Made by a program: the position numbers and the translations under genes. Below are positions 44,101-56,146 of a DNA stretch of 64,000 bases, one piece after another. The notes below the pieces were generated by a model. The model had not been told where the DNA came from. It saw nothing but the letters and a program-made list of their open reading frames with translations, and ran no database searches. The stretch is from Mnemiopsis leidyi (lineage: Eukaryota; Ctenophora; Tentaculata; Lobata; Bolinopsidae): the NCBI GenBank assembly GCA_000226015.1, contig JH154988.1:83979-147978 (forward strand), read 5' to 3'. The first letter of the stretch is position 1; each line of letters begins with the position of its first letter.

Positions 44101-47100
44101 CCGTAGTAGGGACTACAGTATACACGGGATCTACTTCAACAATCACGTGCACTATTTCTAATGCTCAACAGGACCCTAGTTTGATTTCTTGGAAGAACGG
44201 TGATGGAAACAATCTAGTGAGCGGTTCCAATAGCTACCTTATAACTAACGGCGCCCTCTCTGGAGGATCCAAAGAAACCAAGCTTACACTAAATACGAAT
44301 GAAATCTCGGAGGATAAAACGTACACATGCGTTTTTGTTGTGGCCAGTGCGTCTCTTCAAAAAGTTGTCGCGGTAGATCACGTGTCTATTACACCAAGCA
44401 GTTTTGCCAAACTCTCCGCAGCTTCTGCTACTGTTTCCTGTGTCCTGTCCGGTGCTGGGTCTACTCCCACAGTCACGTGGCTCGACTCCTCCAACGTTCC
44501 TAAAACAAGTTCAGACAGCGGCTACACAGTGACCCCAGGAACTTTTAGCTCCGGGGGTCTGACAACCTCCCTTGTGAGTACTTCGGACACCACTGACACC
44601 ACTTACACCTGTAAGTTCTCCTTCACGGACGCAGAATTAACGAAAGTTCTAACCGTGGATGTAGTGACAATAACCCCTGGAAACGACATAGTTAAATCCG
44701 GGGGAACTGCAACCATTTCCTGTACCATAACGGACACCCAGTTTCCAACCACTCTAGCAGCTTGGACTCTGGGACAAACACCTATATCGACAGGAGGAGA
44801 CTACAATGTTAACGTGGGAGCGTACAACAACGTGGCTGGGAACCACGTCATGACTCTGGAGAGGAGCAACGCTGTTGCGGACGAGACTTACACGTGTACC
44901 TTCACTACAAGCGGTGTCACAGTACAGAACACTGTGACTACCACCGTTTTTGGGGTTACTTCCGCTTCCGACACGGTTAAATCCGGGGAAACAGCCACTC
45001 TGACGTGTGGGATTAGTGGTCTGGACGTGGAGCCGACAGTGGCGTGGCTAAACAGCGCGGGAGGGGTGGTAACCACGGGTGGAGACAACACTGTCACACC
45101 AGGAGCCTGGAGTAGTGGGAGTATCTCCACAACGCTGACTGTAGCGGGGTTGTCTGCTGACGCTTCTTACACTTGCCAGTTTACTCTCAGTGACGGGTCC
45201 AAAACTAGCGAAACTGTCAAAGTCTTCTTCGTTAGTGTTGCTGTGACGACCACCACAGAAACTGTCGTCAGCGGTTCTTCTGTCACACTGACCTGCACCC
45301 TGTCAGGGTCCAGCACTGCTCCTGCAAACCCGGTCTGGAACGACGGCACTAACAATCTCTCGGACGGTGGAGGAATTGCAATCAACCTCGGGTCCTTCGC
45401 GGCAGGAACTCAGACCTCTACTCTAACTGTAAGTTCAGTTACCAAGGATACCAGCTATTCCTGCTCCTTCACCATCTCCGCCACCACCGTTACCGAGAGT
45501 AAAGCTGTGGATGTTGTCGTGGTGTCTGTTCCCGCGGTAACCATCGCTCAAGGAGAGGTGGCTACACTTACGTGTACAGTATCAGATATAGGCTCAGCTG
45601 TCACTATCAGCTGGACTGGATATAGCAGTGGGATAACCCCGGGAAGTTTTTCCTCCAACACCCAGAACTCGGTATTGGAAGTCAGCTACATCGCGTCAGA
45701 TACCACGATCACGTGTTCCGTGACACGTGGCTCTTTCTCCACCACTTCAGACGGGGCAGTGACCGTTCTGGACCCTTGTGCTAAGGGTTCCTACTTTCAG
45801 ACGGTCAGTGGAACTACAACATGTACTAAGTGTGCGTTGAACAGCTACTCTGATAACCCCAACTTGAGATCCTGTACCTCTTGTCCGAACTCTGGAAGTA
45901 CTTTGTTCACCGGCTCTTCAAAGATTACCCAGTGTTACACTAAGACTTCCGATCACTCTGTGGTGATGAAGACAGGTAGCTCTGTGACCCTGACCGCTGC
46001 TATAACAGTTTCCGACACGGTCGGTAGTGCTACCTGGACGTCAAGTCTGGGAGGCAAACTGTCAGACGCGGAGTCTAGCAGCGAAAACACCCTCACCAGC
46101 ACCCTGGTTGTCTCCTCCTGGGCCGCCCAAACTTTCACCTGTACCTTCAGTGTCACCAGGACGGGTGAGAGCAGTCCCGCAAGTACAGCTGTCACCATCA
46201 CCGGGCTTGTTGCCGCCATTATTGACCAACCAGCTGCCACCGCTCAATCTCCCGGTGCTAGCTATACTCTTTCATGCACGGCACCCTTGCCGCCTTCTGG
46301 GCTGGACTACAAAGCGGGTTGGTTGAAGGATGGAGAGCAGGTTGATATCATCATGACAACCGCAGCTCAAACCCTCTCCGACAAGATTAAGTCTACCTTG
46401 ACAATCGGCTACCTTACCAGCGACATGACGGGAAATTACGCGTGTTTCTTCACCTACGCGCTGACCGCTAATCTCCCAACCTCCACCTACCGAGTGACTA
46501 GTGACACTACTCATCTCGCTGTCGAGGGTATCAGTCTGTTTCCCGCACAAAGTGGGGGCCTCGCCGGATCCTCCGCAACCATCACGTGTCTGGGAGTGTC
46601 TTCTGCTGACGCGGACAGTGTGGAGTGGAAGATAAACGGAAACCCGGTAATATACTCCACCACCAACACCGTAACCAACACCTACACAACCGTGTCCACT
46701 TCAAAAGAATCCAAATCTGTTCTTGTCCTGGGCTCGATCAGTTCAGCAGACGAGGGTTCTATTGATTGTCTGATGTTGTTTGACGTTGGTTGGTATTCGA
46801 GTACTGGCGTGATGAACGTTATCTCCATTGTGGCTAGTCCTGTTGACGTGAACGGGTTTACTGGAACTCCTGCAGAGATGCATTGTCTGGTTGAGGGACC
46901 TCCAAGCCCCACCATCGAGTGGTACAAAGGCACCACCAAGGTGGACGACTCTCTGTCCACCATCTCCACAATAGGTAGTAACCAGTATAACTCCATCCTC
47001 ACAATCTCCAGTGTTTCTGAATCAGACGAGGGGCTGTATAAGTGTAAGGCTACATGGGCGACTGATCTAGGAGTAACTGGAGGAACCACCGAATCTAAAG

Positions 47101-50100
47101 CAGCAGATTTGATTGTCTACGGGATATCTTTCCTGACGGCAAACCAGGAAGTCGCTCAGAGCAGTAATGTCAAGCTACAGTGCCGTATTGATGACTTGGA
47201 TACTACAGCGATTATATGGAAAAAAGATGGTGTGACTGTATCCGGGGACGGCATCCAAAGAAGCACTCTTGACTCTTGGTCTGATACAATATCTGCTGAC
47301 ACCAGCAAAATAGGTACTGTTCAGTACTCCTGCCAGGCGAAGTACACTCACACTTCAGGCGATATCAGCTACTCAGGAGCTCAAACCTCCACTCTGACGA
47401 TCTACAAAACCTGCACCGCTCTCAGCAATCCAACTGGCGGCACAGTGGTCTGCTCTGGCTCTGACTCCGACAAAACCTGCTCAGTAACCTGCAACTCGGG
47501 CTACGTACCCCGAGCTAATCCCAGGACGTTCACCTGTACTGACGGTACCTGGGACCTCCAGCCGAGTAACACGGACTGTACTGCTAAAGCTACCCCCTCT
47601 TCGTACAGACTCACTTACACGGCCGTCTACAACTACCCTATACCGTGCGGGACTTCCTGGGGTCCTTACATCCTAGCTGCGTATCCGTATCACATGAAAA
47701 ACGCGGAAGGGAGTCTTACCAACGTTCCTGCTGTTGTCCAGATGGACGCTACCTCGTTTGTGTGTGTCAACGACCCCACTGACTGTACTTCTTCTTCAAC
47801 TTGCCAGCAAATCAAGATCAAGTTCCAATATGTTCAGACAACATCCCTTTCCAACGATGATCCATTGCAGACAACAAGGACAGAGATAGGAACCTATGTC
47901 TCTTCTACCAGCTTGAACGTGTTGGGGGTGTTGAACACAGCAGGTAGACTTGACAGTCATGGCAACCTCCAGGGTAGTTATGGAAACAAGAAGAAACGCT
48001 CCACAGAAGAGAAATACTCCGGCCCAGGTTTCGTTATGAGGGCCGCTAAGGGTGAAGTTGAGAGCTCTGTTAAGTGTCCAGAGTTCAGTATACTGGTGGA
48101 CGATCATTGTACGATGTGCGGTCAGGGTTGGTTCATCAAGGAAACAGACTGTGCACCATGTCCGCTAGGTACATACCAAGCAGAGAAAGACTCCAACAAG
48201 TGTACTCCTTGCCCAGAAGGATTGTCGACTCTGGTGACAGCAGCAACTTCACCCCTGATGTGTGTGGAGGTGTGTCAGGTCAGACAACCGCTACACGGGA
48301 CGGTTCACCCTCCGGAGGGTTCTCTCCTCACTTCTCCTTCTGATGTGACCGTGTTGTGTGACGAGGGATTCACCCTGGAGACGGGACGGCGGCACGGGGA
48401 GGTGTCATGTGAGGAGGAAGTTCATTGCTCGAGGATTCAGTTGATTGGGGTTCCTGAGTTCATCATCAGAGATACGGACCTCACTGTTGATTGTGTTATT
48501 GAGGCAGAGTTTGAGTTCGAGAACTGCACTCTTATTCAAGATGGAGCAGCAGTGCAAAAATCTTCTCCTTTCTTTGACAATAACAGACAAATTTGTTCAT
48601 TTGATGTCTTTTTGACGTCGTCGACTGAGCTCTCTTGTTCTGCAGAAGGTCCAGATCTTTATCTTAAAGGAGACCCTAAAGAGATCACACTACTGAGACC
48701 AACTGCCAAAGCGAACATGGACACATTCATGGTTTCAGACCCGATAAATCTTGCTTGTTCTGCTATTGTTCCTCGGGGCCACTCAGTCTTCATGAGATGG
48801 AAAAAACACGGAGAGGTCATTGGCTCTCCCTCCTTCTCCCAAACGACTCTTGGGCTTCTGATTCACTCCAAGAAGCAGGCACAGTTTGAAGATTCTGGGA
48901 AGTACAGCTGCGAGGTTGAATACATCGGAATCGGAGTATCAGAATCTGAGTCCATCCCTGTTAGAGTAGTGGGATTCCTGGAGGAACTCAGCGATTTTAG
49001 TTTGTACAAAGGTCACAGTGTGCGGATAAGTTGTGTTTTACCCACCGGTAGTTCAATCTCAATGTTGGAGTGGTACAGGGACGGAGAGAGGCAGAACGAT
49101 CAAGGTAGCAGGATTGACGGGGAGGAAATCCGCGTTATCACATCCGAACTCACGGTGGCATATCCAGGGACATATGAGTGTAAGGGTGACACAAGCGGAG
49201 TACCCTTCTCTAGCGTAGCCGTGGTTGATTTGAACGAGAACTACGGTTTTGTAGTCCACCCAGAATCCCAGTACATTGTCGAGGGTGGATATGTTGTTTT
49301 CTCCTGCAGGTTCTCCCAAGATGACGTTTTGGTTGAGTGGTTGCTTGACGGCAGTCCGATGGGGGAGGGACAAAACAATCGCCGCACTCTCCGCTTGGCT
49401 AGCTTGACTACGGACAAGCTGGTCCAATGTGTTGCTAAACCTCCAACAGGTGCGCTGATATTCTCCAAATCAGCTAAAGTAATCGTAAGAAGGTTTATCA
49501 CGGAACCCTCTGACGCTGTCCTTGGAGACGAACCAGCTCTATTCCACTGCTCCGTCTACGGCCCTTTGGTACAGGACATAGTCTGGGAGACGGACTACGG
49601 AGTCCTTCAACCCACCTCCACAACCCAGCTCACTGCTGTAGAACTTCACGCCACTCTGGAAGTGAGCAGTTCTAATAAAGTCCGCTGTGCGGTGACATTC
49701 CAGGACGGAGATAGGCTGGTATCGAGGTGGGTTAACACGTTGACATACGAGGTAACAGTTTCAGAGGGATTTGTACTTCTTAACCAAGGGTTTATAGCAA
49801 GGTGCAGGATCCATTCTGATGAAGCGCCGACAGCAGTGTTCTGGAAGATGAGAGCAGATGTGTTGTACGAGGACAGTGATGTGATATACGACGGTTACCA
49901 GGGGTACTCCGAGAGTACTTACTATCTGACTAGCTTGACAGACGCTCAAGTTGCTGAGTTGACCTGTACGGCTACCTTCAGGGGAACTACTATCACTGTA
50001 ACCTCTCCACAGAGGTCTCTAGCTCCACTTGGAATTATCTCCGACCCTCGATCGGTGAGCATGGTCAGGGGGTCCGGCGATGAGGTAGAGGCTTGGTGTG

Positions 50101-51770
50101 AGTTCTATGATTACCCCGAAGTTGATACAGTGGTGAGCTGGTCTCTAGACGGGTTGGAGGAGTTGGAAGTAACGACCATATACGTCCGCTCCAATATCGC
50201 TAGATCAAGTGTCAGGACAAAAGTTACCACAGAAGGGCTGTTCGATGTGAAGTGTTCTGTCGCCTACTCGGACTACGGTATTGTCGACTCGTACACAGCT
50301 TTATTGTCAGTATTGGAGCCCGTAACCCTGACAGTTGCCTCCAGAGAGGTGGGGTATGGTGAGATAGCTGAGGTGGAGGGGAGAATACCGCTTCTTGGTG
50401 GCGCAGATCCTGGTTATCATTGGAGTGTTAACGGGGTGTACATAAATGAACAGGAACACTTGCATGAAACTAATCATCTGAAGTCGATTCTAAGGTGGCC
50501 CATCATGCAGGATTCTACCATCACGCTAACTGTATTCAGTGACGGTGAGATTACTCGAGAATCAGCAACTATCCAAGTGTACGGTATACAATCTGTCTCG
50601 GTGGAAGGTGCTGTGGAGATCGGCTCCACGACAGATCTCGCATGTACCGTTGATGTCCGAACACCCCCAGAGGAGGTGTTCTGGTACTTCAACACCATCA
50701 AACACCCCTCCACCTCTTCCACCTCTTCCGACACCTCTTCTAAATCCGTACTGACGTTGCCCGACATAACCCCCAGCAGTTTTGGTCATTACACCTGCGT
50801 AGCTCGATACGCCGACCGACCCTCAGTTTTCCAGAGACTGGCCCTGGTACCGGTGGGGGCGTGTACCCTGCCCCACATCCTTAACGGGGGCTTCCCCACC
50901 GAGTTTATCAGCGAGGGTAGCAGTGCTACCGTGACCTGTATTTCCTCCTACGTGCCGGTAGACAGGGATGACACGTTGACGTGCCGAGGTGGTGTGTTGG
51001 AGGGTAGGACCCCTGTCTGTGTTCGGGTTCTGGAGACTGTTGACGACTCTTCTGCTTCCCTCATGGTTGTCTTGGCAACGTGTGCGTGTGTGCTGATGAC
51101 GTGCTCCATTGTCGTCAGCTTCATCTTCTGGTACAAGAAACACAACAAGGTTGGTGCAAAATTAGTTATTCTATTTTCACAATTTGTCTTTCACCCTTTT
51201 AACTCAATTATTATATTGCATTTTCCTTGCTTTTGTTGACAAAAAAATATGGTTTAAGAGGTCAAACTTTGTAGGGAGTGGTGAAACAGGTGTGACGCAG
51301 ACGTATGTTTAAAGGATATTTAGAATTAGATAGGACAAAGATGTGAAGAATGGGTTTTATATTCAAGGGAGAATACGTCTACACGGTTAAGGACATATAT
51401 CGGAATACGAATGGCACTGTGGTGGCACTCTCATTGGAATTTGCCTTTATGGCCGCCTATAAGTATTACACGTCGTTATCATGAGAATTTTGCGATTTAC
51501 AATAAATCGGGACTTAAGGAATTTGATGGGAATCTAAAGTTGTCCTTAGATCAATTCTCTTTTATTTTTGATTAAAAACTTGATATTTAATCGTTTATTC
51601 AGGTAACAACAAAGCTTTCTGTTGAAGAAGAAGGAGATCCGTATCCAGCTAAAAGTAAACCTCCAGAAATTCCGGAATTAGAAATTCCACATGTAAGAGG
51701 AGACGAGAGAGAGGATGAAACGCTTCAGTACGATCCAGAGAGAAAGGTCTGGCTCACCAAACACCACTGA
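41184..51770 (+). CDS. Giant Ig-like/sushi transmembrane receptor, about 3377 aa, one 10-kb exon plus a tail exon
   Basis: Exon 1 runs 41184-51149 (3322 codons without a stop) and exon 2 runs 51603-51770. After the signal peptide (about residues 1-26) come 16 tandem Ig-like domains of about 95 residues (cores such as TYTCKF and ATVSCVLSG), a GCC2/GCC3 ephrin-receptor-like Cys module (about 1530), five Ig domains, a sushi module (about 2076), an unassigned region with a furin-like KKKRS site (about 2270), a second GCC2/GCC3 and sushi (about 2297-2420), nine Ig-like domains and a final sushi (about 3226-3280). One transmembrane helix follows (about 3289-3317; MVVLATCACVLMTCSIVVSF), then a charged tail of about 60 residues with PEIPELEIP. 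It is probably a cell-surface adhesion or recognition receptor; allorecognition is possible but unproven. The ATG at 41184 was chosen because it directly precedes the signal peptide. AATAAA lies near 52397. Confidence 0.92.
42430..44900 (+). repeat. Five-Ig-domain block duplicated with a 1392-bp period
   Basis: Ig domains 4-8 and 9-13 match in order (DTVTLTPTSG / DTVTITTTDG; NILSITA / NMLAITV; TSKLSAGSATVSCVLSGA / FAKLSAASATVSCVLSGA; DVVTIT...VKSGGTATI). The third pair is almost identical in DNA (43051-43230 and 44443-44620), far closer than its neighbours. Confidence 0.85.
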
Positions 51771-53016
51771 AACCGTTTCTTATAAAAGATCTACCAACAA
51801 TCTCCATCGGCCGTGTCATTCTTCATCTACCAGATCTACTTGTCAGATGCTTGTTCTCCGCAGAATTGTAGAGTATTATTGTGATAATGTAATGTTTAGT
51901 TGTGATGCTGCTTACCAACTTATAAGTGTCTGCAGAATATGTGTTCTACTGACCAGTCAGGAAATCAGCAACTGATTTTAGTATGAAAAATTGATGCCAC
52001 AAGCTGCAAAATGTAGATCAGATATAGCACGACCTAGAAAGCTTAGCTTAGAACTAGAAGCTTAGAAAACGGGTTGCTGTTTTTGTCATCGTGTTGGAAA
52101 CTCGGGAACACTTGCAGTGATAGAATAGAATGATGAATCGATCATTGCATTGTAATCTTTTTGGGAAGAAATTCAAAACATCATCGCATCCTCAAAGTTC
52201 CAAACGATGAAATTGAATGGGTGAAAATAGAAGTATAGATGCAGCTTAATGATAATCATAACCATTTGTAATCATATAGTTACTGCATTCAACCATGAGC
52301 AATAGAATTATGATTTTTAGCAAAATGTGTTTATAATCCAGTTTTTAGATGTTCTTGACTCGTATATATTGTTCACTGATTTTTGGATATAGCATTAATA
52401 AAGCAATTCAAAACGTGCATGCCCATTTTAGCATTTTATGATTTTGATTCATTTATAGTTATACTTGAGCAAAACACCTAGATAATCTTTAAACAGTCAT
52501 GATTCGATAGTTGTGTACGCTATTATACCCTGTTAACAAAATGTAATTACTCAGAGAAAGTTAGAGGATAAATTCTATTATCCTACCGAAAAAAACATGT
52601 GTCAATGCAATTATAGTTACGTTAAAAGTTCTCGACGACCATATGATTCTTCCGTTAGCTTTATTGTTTTATTGTTTTTCTGTATATCATGTCGGTGTTT
52701 TGATTTTTACTCGAACTTTCAAAAATTATGTACATTTGCTTATATGTTTCATGATCACCATACACCTAAAATTCATCATCTTAACAATGTTATCGAATCT
52801 TCCAGAAATAATTGATTTGAGAAATTATACATGTGTTCCAACATCAAACCATCTGCTTTCTATTTAAAAACAGTTGCTGTACTATTTGAAATTAACGTAC
52901 ATATAACTACAATTTAAAAATAAATTCATTAATCGTATTACATAGCTAAAACAGACCAATTATACTTGGCCTAAATCTTCGACAAGATTTTCATTCGGAT
53001 AAGATTTAGACAAAAA
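51771..53016. other. 3' UTR of the receptor gene and intergenic DNA
   Basis: No exon is seen. AATAAA at about 52397 probably ends the receptor transcript. Much of 51930-53440 is repeated in diverged form at 53500-54620. Confidence 0.55.
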
Positions 53017-53352
53017 TTAGACAAGATTCAACTCATCCATGTTCATTCCCAACACAGTTTCCTTCAAACTATCATAGATAATCCTGATGTTCTCCGTATC
53101 TGTGGCACATGTGAAATGAATGAACAATTTTCTGTCTTCTGAAACATTTTCACAATTATAGAAAGCAGTCTGATACATGGACGCCATGAATTTCTTTCCT
53201 TCTTCGCAATCCTGCTTTCTGCCCTGATATTGAGGAAAAAAGTCCACGAGATCACTGAACATGATTTTATCGGCAAATATGTCCTTCTTGTTGAGAAATA
53301 AGATGAGTGAAGAAGAAGAAAACCAAGGGTATCCGATTATAGTTTGGAAGAG
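53017..53352 (-). CDS. G-alpha C-terminal exon (7d), Gq-like, ends DELNLV
   Basis: An acceptor (TTATCTCAG) leads in phase 0 into LFQTIIGYPWFSSSSLILFL, then NKKD (guanine-specifying motif), a Gq-like insert with VDFFPQYQG, TCATDTENIR, and the tail MDELNLV with a stop. It is 112 codons, the same length and phase as exon 7b, and matches the last exon of Gq-class G-alpha. No upstream G-alpha exons lie nearby except the set at 57528-60433, so it is either an alternative last exon of that gene or an orphan of a lost duplicate. The conserved frame and splice site argue against simple decay. Confidence 0.8.
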   Translation of the reverse strand, partial: LFQTIIGYPWFSSSSLILFLNKKDIFADKIMFSDLVDFFPQYQGRKQDCEEGKKFMASMYQTAFYNCENVSEDRKLFIHFTCATDTENIRIIYDSLKETVLGMNMDELNLV

Positions 53353-53499
53353 CTGAGATAAAAGGTGTATGAGAAGCATTAGGAATTTTACATCATATTT
53401 TGGATTAAAATTGTAACAATGATACATTAACCATATTGTGCTCTTTTAATCCAGCGGCAAAATTAAATTTTATACTGCATGTTAGCTAAGAGCTTGTCG

Positions 53500-54620
53500 A
53501 CGTGTTTCTAATGACCAGTCAGGCAATCCATATCAGTCAAGTTTTGGTACTTGAAAAATGCTATATAAGCCCCAAATTTGCAGCGGAGCTGAAAGCTATA
53601 AGACAGTCGTAGCCGAGGAACCGTTAAAGTAAATTAGCTTCATTAATTGTAATCTACTTGTCAAAAGATATTAGGCTTTTTTACATCTCCTAAACGATGA
53701 AAGAGAATTCAGGCAAGAAAAAAGGCAGCATATTTGTTTAACCATCACCATTCCTAAAAACAATTTAAAAATTTTGTAATGCATTAAACCATGAGCAGTG
53801 GAGTCATGATTTTCATCATAAGGTGTTTTAAGTCCGGCTTTTTTAGATGTTCTTGACTCATATATGCTAAGCAAATTTTTGAATATGGTAACAGGAAGCA
53901 TGCTCACTTCATGATTCTGATTCATACATACATGGGCATTGAACAAGACGCACGGATTAAATTTGAGAAACTTTAGCAATTAAGAAATCAAACACCTGAA
54001 ATTCAATATCAAAACATTGTTATCGAATCTTTCAAAAAGAATTAGTTTGAGAAAATAAACAGTTGTCTCAAAATCAGACACAGCAGCTTTTAATTTCATT
54101 TCAAAAACAGCTGCTGCTTCACATAAGCGTTAATACAACTACAAGTTAAAAATAAATCCATTGATCGTACGTCTAGGCTAAAATAGTGCTTGTCCTAAAT
54201 CTTTGAAAAGATTCAGTTTAAATTTAAACAGTGTACTGTTCCAAACTTTCCTAGAAAGTTTCCTTCAAACTGTTCCTGATGTTCCTGATGTTCCTGATGT
54301 GTTCTTTGTTTCAATGGCACACGTATTAAAAGTGTACAAACGTCTTTATTTTGAAACATCATAGTCAGCAGTAGACATCATATTATCTATTCTTTGCAGT
54401 CCTGTTTCCTGCCCATATACTGACAAAAATAGTCCTCGAGGCCACTGTACATGATTTTATTGGCAAATGTGTCCTTCTTGTTGAAAATTAGAATGAAAGA
54501 AGAAGAAGAAAATGCTATCCGATTATAGTTTGGAAAAGCTTAGATTAAGAGGTATATGAAAATGCTAAGAGAATTTAGATGACATTCTCATTTCAGTCAA
54601 GTTTCAAATTTGCTTCACTG
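53500..54620. repeat. Diverged segmental duplication of 51930-53440
   Basis: Shared landmarks in the same order include TGACCAGTCAGG, CATGAGCA, TTTTTAGATGTTCTTGACTC, GATTCTGATTCAT-like sequence and the G-alpha last exon. The copy includes the decayed exon at 54225-54538. Confidence 0.7.
54225..54538 (-). pseudogene. Decayed G-alpha C-terminal exon (7c)
   Basis: It matches exon 7d base by base in many places (GTCCTTCTTGTTGA, AGAAGAAGAAGAAAA, TCCGATTATAGTTTGGAA) but carries indels, a GTTCCTGAT triplication and frame breaks, so no intact product is encoded. Confidence 0.8.
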
Positions 54621-54960
54621 ATAAATAAACAATATGCGCTTCAAATCGAGCGGCAAAATTGGATTTTAAATTGTTGGTATAGCTATATTGAGCGTGACAC
54701 CATGCTCTAAGCACCTGTCTGTCTCAGCAAATGTGATTATGGCAGATGGCTATTTGGACAGGTTTGAAGAAAGACGTCTTACAAAGAGTGTCATTTTGTG
54801 GCAACTGGACATTCTCAATAATTGCACCCTGAATTTATCGTCTAATCTACAAATTGTAGAGTTTTATTGGCACTTGGTATTTACACATTATTAAACAGAT
54901 AGAATTCGTATCCATCGTCTGAGCATGAGGATTATGCCTTTTATAGCAGTCTTAAACCAA

Positions 54961-55266
54961 CGTGTACACCAGCTTATCCCCCGGTGTACAGTGTACAGTG
55001 TACACCAGCTTATCCCCCGGTGTACAGTGTACAGTGTACACCAGCTTATCCCCCGGTGTACAGTGTACAGTGTACACCAGCTTATCCCCGGTGTACAGTG
55101 TACAGTGTACACCAGCTTATCCCCGGTGTACAGTGTACAGTGTACACCAGCTTATCCCCGGTGTACAGTGTACAGTGTACACCAGCTTATCCCCCGGTGT
55201 ACAGTGTACAGTGTACACCAGCTTATCCCCCGGTGTACAGTGTACAGTGTACACCAGCTTATCCCC
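54961..55266. repeat. 36-bp near-palindromic minisatellite, nine copies
   Basis: Units of GGTGTACAGTGTACAGTGTA then CACCAGCTTATCCCCC repeat with near-perfect identity (some one base shorter). The GTGTAC-rich half is nearly self-complementary, so each unit can fold. It lies between the decayed exon 7c and the intact exon 7b. Confidence 0.95.
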
Positions 55267-55445
55267 CGACAAATTTACATCGATGAAGGGTTTTCACATT
55301 TCTTTCATGAAAAACTGAAAAAAGTTATACGAAAAATAATGTCATCGATTTCTAATCTCTACCCGTATCTTAATCTATTCATTGCAATGAATAAAGCTTC
55401 ACTTAAAGCATGCCAAGTAAAAACGTCATAACAAAATAAAAGGCA

Positions 55446-55781
55446 CTATCCCAAATTAAGCTCGGCTATATTTTTCTGAAGCACAGTACTTTTCACATTT
55501 TCAAAAACCCTCCTGATATTTTCTGTGTCTGTCGCACACGTAAGATGTAGGAAAAGTGCACGCTCGTCGTTGGCGGAGGATGTCTCCATATAGCAGTTCT
55601 GATAAAGTTCGGACATGAATCGGGTCGCGTGGGCGACATCCCCAGGCGGGCCGTCGTAGTCCGGGAAGTAGTCCCCGATAAAGGACCGGGGAATTTTCTC
55701 GGCAAAAAGATCCTTCTTGTTGAGGAAGAGGATGAGGGATGAGTTTTTAAACCAGGGATAATTTAGGATGGTCTGGAACAA
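55446..55781 (-). CDS. G-alpha C-terminal exon (7b), Gq-like, ends AELNLG
   Basis: After the acceptor CCAACCCAG the exon opens in phase 0 with LFQTILNYPWFKNSSLILFL, continues with NKKDLFAEKI, DYFPDYDGP and TCATDTENIRRVF, and ends IAELNLG with a stop, 112 codons in all. It is very close to the last exon of Gq-class subunits. It is GC-richer than its surroundings and intact. The nearest upstream G-alpha exon is 7a, only 366 bases away, with no exon 6 between, so it could be spliced only from 57528 if it is used. Confidence 0.82.
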   Translation of the reverse strand: MFQTILNYPWFKNSSLILFLNKKDLFAEKIPRSFIGDYFPDYDGPPGDVAHATRFMSELYQNCYMETSSANDERALFLHLTCATDTENIRRVFENVKSTVLQKNIAELNLG

Positions 55782-56146
55782 CTGGGTTGGGAATGATTTA
55801 ATTATTTGTCGAAATGGGGTGGTACTGGTGCTGGGTGTCCGTTTGTCTCAGTCTTGGTAGTAGACGTCAATTGTTTGTACTTGTGGATCCTTGTCTTTTG
55901 TAAAGTTTTTGAGGTTGACAAATCGTAATATGTACCAAAAAGATAAACAATTACCGAGGTGCAGCTGATAAAAAGTTTCACTAAACCGTTTAAAGCAAAT
56001 AAATCAAATCCATCGATATAAAACAACTTCAACGTGCAAAACAATCATGGAGGAGAGAAATACCAAATCATCAGGATCAATCACGAGTTATAAGCAATCA
56101 GGATGTCAGTATTTCTGAATTACAAGTGATTGTTTAAAGCCTGCTT

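Noticed and set aside
41410-51148. Many minus-strand frames opposite the Ig receptor exon
   Set aside because: Antisense shadows of a 10-kb coding exon; none has a recognisable domain.
54925-55431. 168-codon open frame through the 36-bp repeat
   Set aside because: A 36-bp unit keeps frames open by chance; unit lengths of 35 shift the frame and all three frames are open.
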